Below, piece by piece: positions 62,745 through 64,000 of a stretch of DNA of 64,000 nt. Origin of the DNA: an uncultured Saprospiraceae bacterium (GTDB lineage: Bacteria; Bacteroidota; Bacteroidia; Chitinophagales; Saprospiraceae); the NCBI GenBank assembly GCA_937928405.1, contig CALFWZ010000100.1, positions 1 to 64,000 on the forward strand, written 5' to 3'. The notes beneath the pieces were generated by a model. The model had not been told where the DNA came from. It ran no database searches and saw only the letters and a program-made list of their open reading frames with translations. Each line of letters opens with the position of its first letter. The first letter of the stretch is position 1. Both the position numbers and the translations under genes were made by a program.

Positions 62745-64000
62745 ATGAAACATCTTTTCACACTATTCATTTTTGTCTTTACCAATCTATATTTATCCAG
62801 TCAGGAAATTCATACACTCTATTCAATTCCTTCTGAAAAATTAGTTGAAGGTCTCAAAATCGATAACTTAAAGACCATCAATTCAAGTAAACTTGATTAC
62901 TGTCCTATCCCATTTGGTGATGGTATTATCTTTACCAGTAATCGTACAGAGAATCTACCTTGGTACAAAAGAATCTTCTCAAAAGCTTACTCCAATCTGC
63001 TTTTTACTGCAAATACAGGAGGCAACAAGTATACAGAACCATTTAGTTTGCCTGGAGAAGTAAATGGAAAATTCAATGAAGGAGCTGCCAGTATAAGCAC
63101 AGACGGAAAAACCATGTATTTTACCCGAAATGCTGTTAAAAAGAATAAAAATGGCCTATATGATCTAAATATTTATTCAGCAGAATTAGTGGAAAAAAAA
63201 TGGCAAAATGTTAAAGAGATTAATCTAGGTGCTGGTGATTATACAAATTGTCATCCTGCTATTTCCAAAGATGGTCAAACGCTTTATTTCGCTTCTAATC
63301 GTCCCGGAGGATTGGGAGGAATGGATCTATATGCCTCTCATTTAGTGGAAGGTGAATGGCAAACGCCCATCAACTTAGGTCCTTCTGTCAATAGCGAAAA
63401 GACTGAATTGTTTCCTCAAATTGGACAAAAAGGAGAATTATATTTTTCTTCTGACTATGGTGATGGACTTGGACAATTAGACATTTGGGTAAGTCGAATC
63501 GATTCATCAGGTAAGGTAATGGCTAAGGAAAATATGGGTGTTCCGATCAATTCAAGCGAAGATGATTTTAGTTTTGTCGTTATGCCAAATGGTCGGTCTG
63601 GTTATCTTACTAGTAATCGTAAGAATGGAATGGGAGAAGATGATATTTACAGTTGGGAAGTAACCCTACCAATAGAGGTTGAGATGGAGGAACCTAAAAT
63701 CGATGAAAATATATTTACAAGTATCGACATTAAAGATCATAACAATAATTTACTGTCAGAAGCACAACTTACCCTAATAGAAATCTCTTATAAACTGGTA
63801 GATGTTCCTAGCCTTAATCAACCTTTTTTTATTAGCAATAATTTGGACCAATCTTTAATTGATATGATTGGCAAAAAGGTACTTCCGATTGCTGGCGAAG
63901 CTACCAATATGCTATATGAAATAAACCCTTCAAAAGAATATTTCTTGGTAGCCGACCACTCTAATTTTAAGACCACTCAACTAGTGGTTTCTGGTGCCTC
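62745..64000 (+). CDS. PD40 beta-propeller outer-membrane-associated protein (partial)
   Basis: The ATG at 62745 opens a 418-residue frame that continues past the window. A signal peptide (HLFTLFIFVFTNLYLSS) is followed by several PD40-type propeller blades: GAASISTDGKTMYFTRN, HPAISKDGQTLYFASNRPGG and GGMDLY are typical, as are ELFPQIGQKGELYFSSD and the FVVMPNGRSGYLTSNR near residue 285. The later start of a carboxypeptidase-regulatory-like region (TSIDIKDHNNNLLSEAQLTL) suggests the OmpA-type peptidoglycan-binding domain follows downstream, as in PorE-like proteins. The end is not visible. Confidence 0.8.
   Translation, partial: MKHLFTLFIFVFTNLYLSSQEIHTLYSIPSEKLVEGLKIDNLKTINSSKLDYCPIPFGDGIIFTSNRTENLPWYKRIFSKAYSNLLFTANTGGNKYTEPFSLPGEVNGKFNEGAASISTDGKTMYFTRNAVKKNKNGLYDLNIYSAELVEKKWQNVKEINLGAGDYTNCHPAISKDGQTLYFASNRPGGLGGMDLYASHLVEGEWQTPINLGPSVNSEKTELFPQIGQKGELYFSSDYGDGLGQLDIWVSRIDSSGKVMAKENMGVPINSSEDDFSFVVMPNGRSGYLTSNRKNGMGEDDIYSWEVTLPIEVEMEEPKIDENIFTSIDIKDHNNNLLSEAQLTLIEISYKLVDVPSLNQPFFISNNLDQSLIDMIGKKVLPIAGEATNMLYEINPSKEYFLVADHSNFKTTQLVVSGA

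Overview
The window is AT-rich chromosomal DNA of a Bacteroidota species, most likely from the Saprospiria/Lewinella-type lineages (that rank is inference). The evidence is two secreted proteins with Bacteroidota type IX secretion (T9SS) C-terminal sorting domains, the typical DUF3098-uppP-truB cluster, DUF1835 and DUF4956 proteins, and a few promoter-like TAnnTTTG boxes. I saw no rRNA, tRNA or CRISPR array.

Layout. 1-3.7 kb: edge of an IS4-like transposase gene, a MITE-like hairpin element and a large secreted metalloprotease. 4-7 kb: a minus-strand run (DUF1835 protein, MOSC protein, lipoprotein) plus a small membrane protein. 7-13.6 kb: plus-strand genes, including a coiled-coil/membrane protein pair, an FAD-linked hydroxyacid oxidase and TesB thioesterase flanked on both sides by GC-rich intergenic repeats. 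13.6-20.6 kb: a Gfo/Idh/MocA oxidoreductase, a LamG lipoprotein and a compact exporter operon (ABC protein, HlyD-like adaptor, hotdog thioesterase, TolC-like channel). 21-25 kb: sialate O-acetylesterase and a T9SS cargo. 25-28.3 kb: an ammonium-uptake cluster (P-II, Amt, porin). 28.5-36.4 kb: a Bacteroidota-specific helical-repeat protein, FMN-binding and M50 proteins, LipB, and a CotH/parallel-beta-helix protein translationally coupled to DUF4956. 36.7-41.9 kb: M1 aminopeptidase, a COX3-like protein and two thioredoxin-fold proteins.

42-56.4 kb is the accessory-looking part. It holds hypothetical lipoproteins, a DUF6624 pseudogene, an ergothioneine pair (egtB-egtD), an NAD(P)-binding/DUF2867 protein, a haem-binding lipoprotein, an LRR protein, an isolated contractile-tail sheath gene with an uncharacterised partner, a serine hydrolase, and an overlapping pair encoding a small P-loop NTPase and a membrane-embedded protein with arrestin-like features. 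That last pair is my best candidate for an undescribed system. From 56.6 kb the genome returns to core genes (DUF3098, uppP, truB), then a 152-bp tandem repeat, a mcrC-osmC-metZ run containing McrC without McrB, and the start of a PD40-propeller envelope protein that leaves the window.

Recurring themes are the envelope and secretion (T9SS cargos, lipoproteins, exporter, porin) and dispersed palindromic repeats in the longer intergenic gaps. All functional names come from reading motifs and family resemblance; no database search was run.
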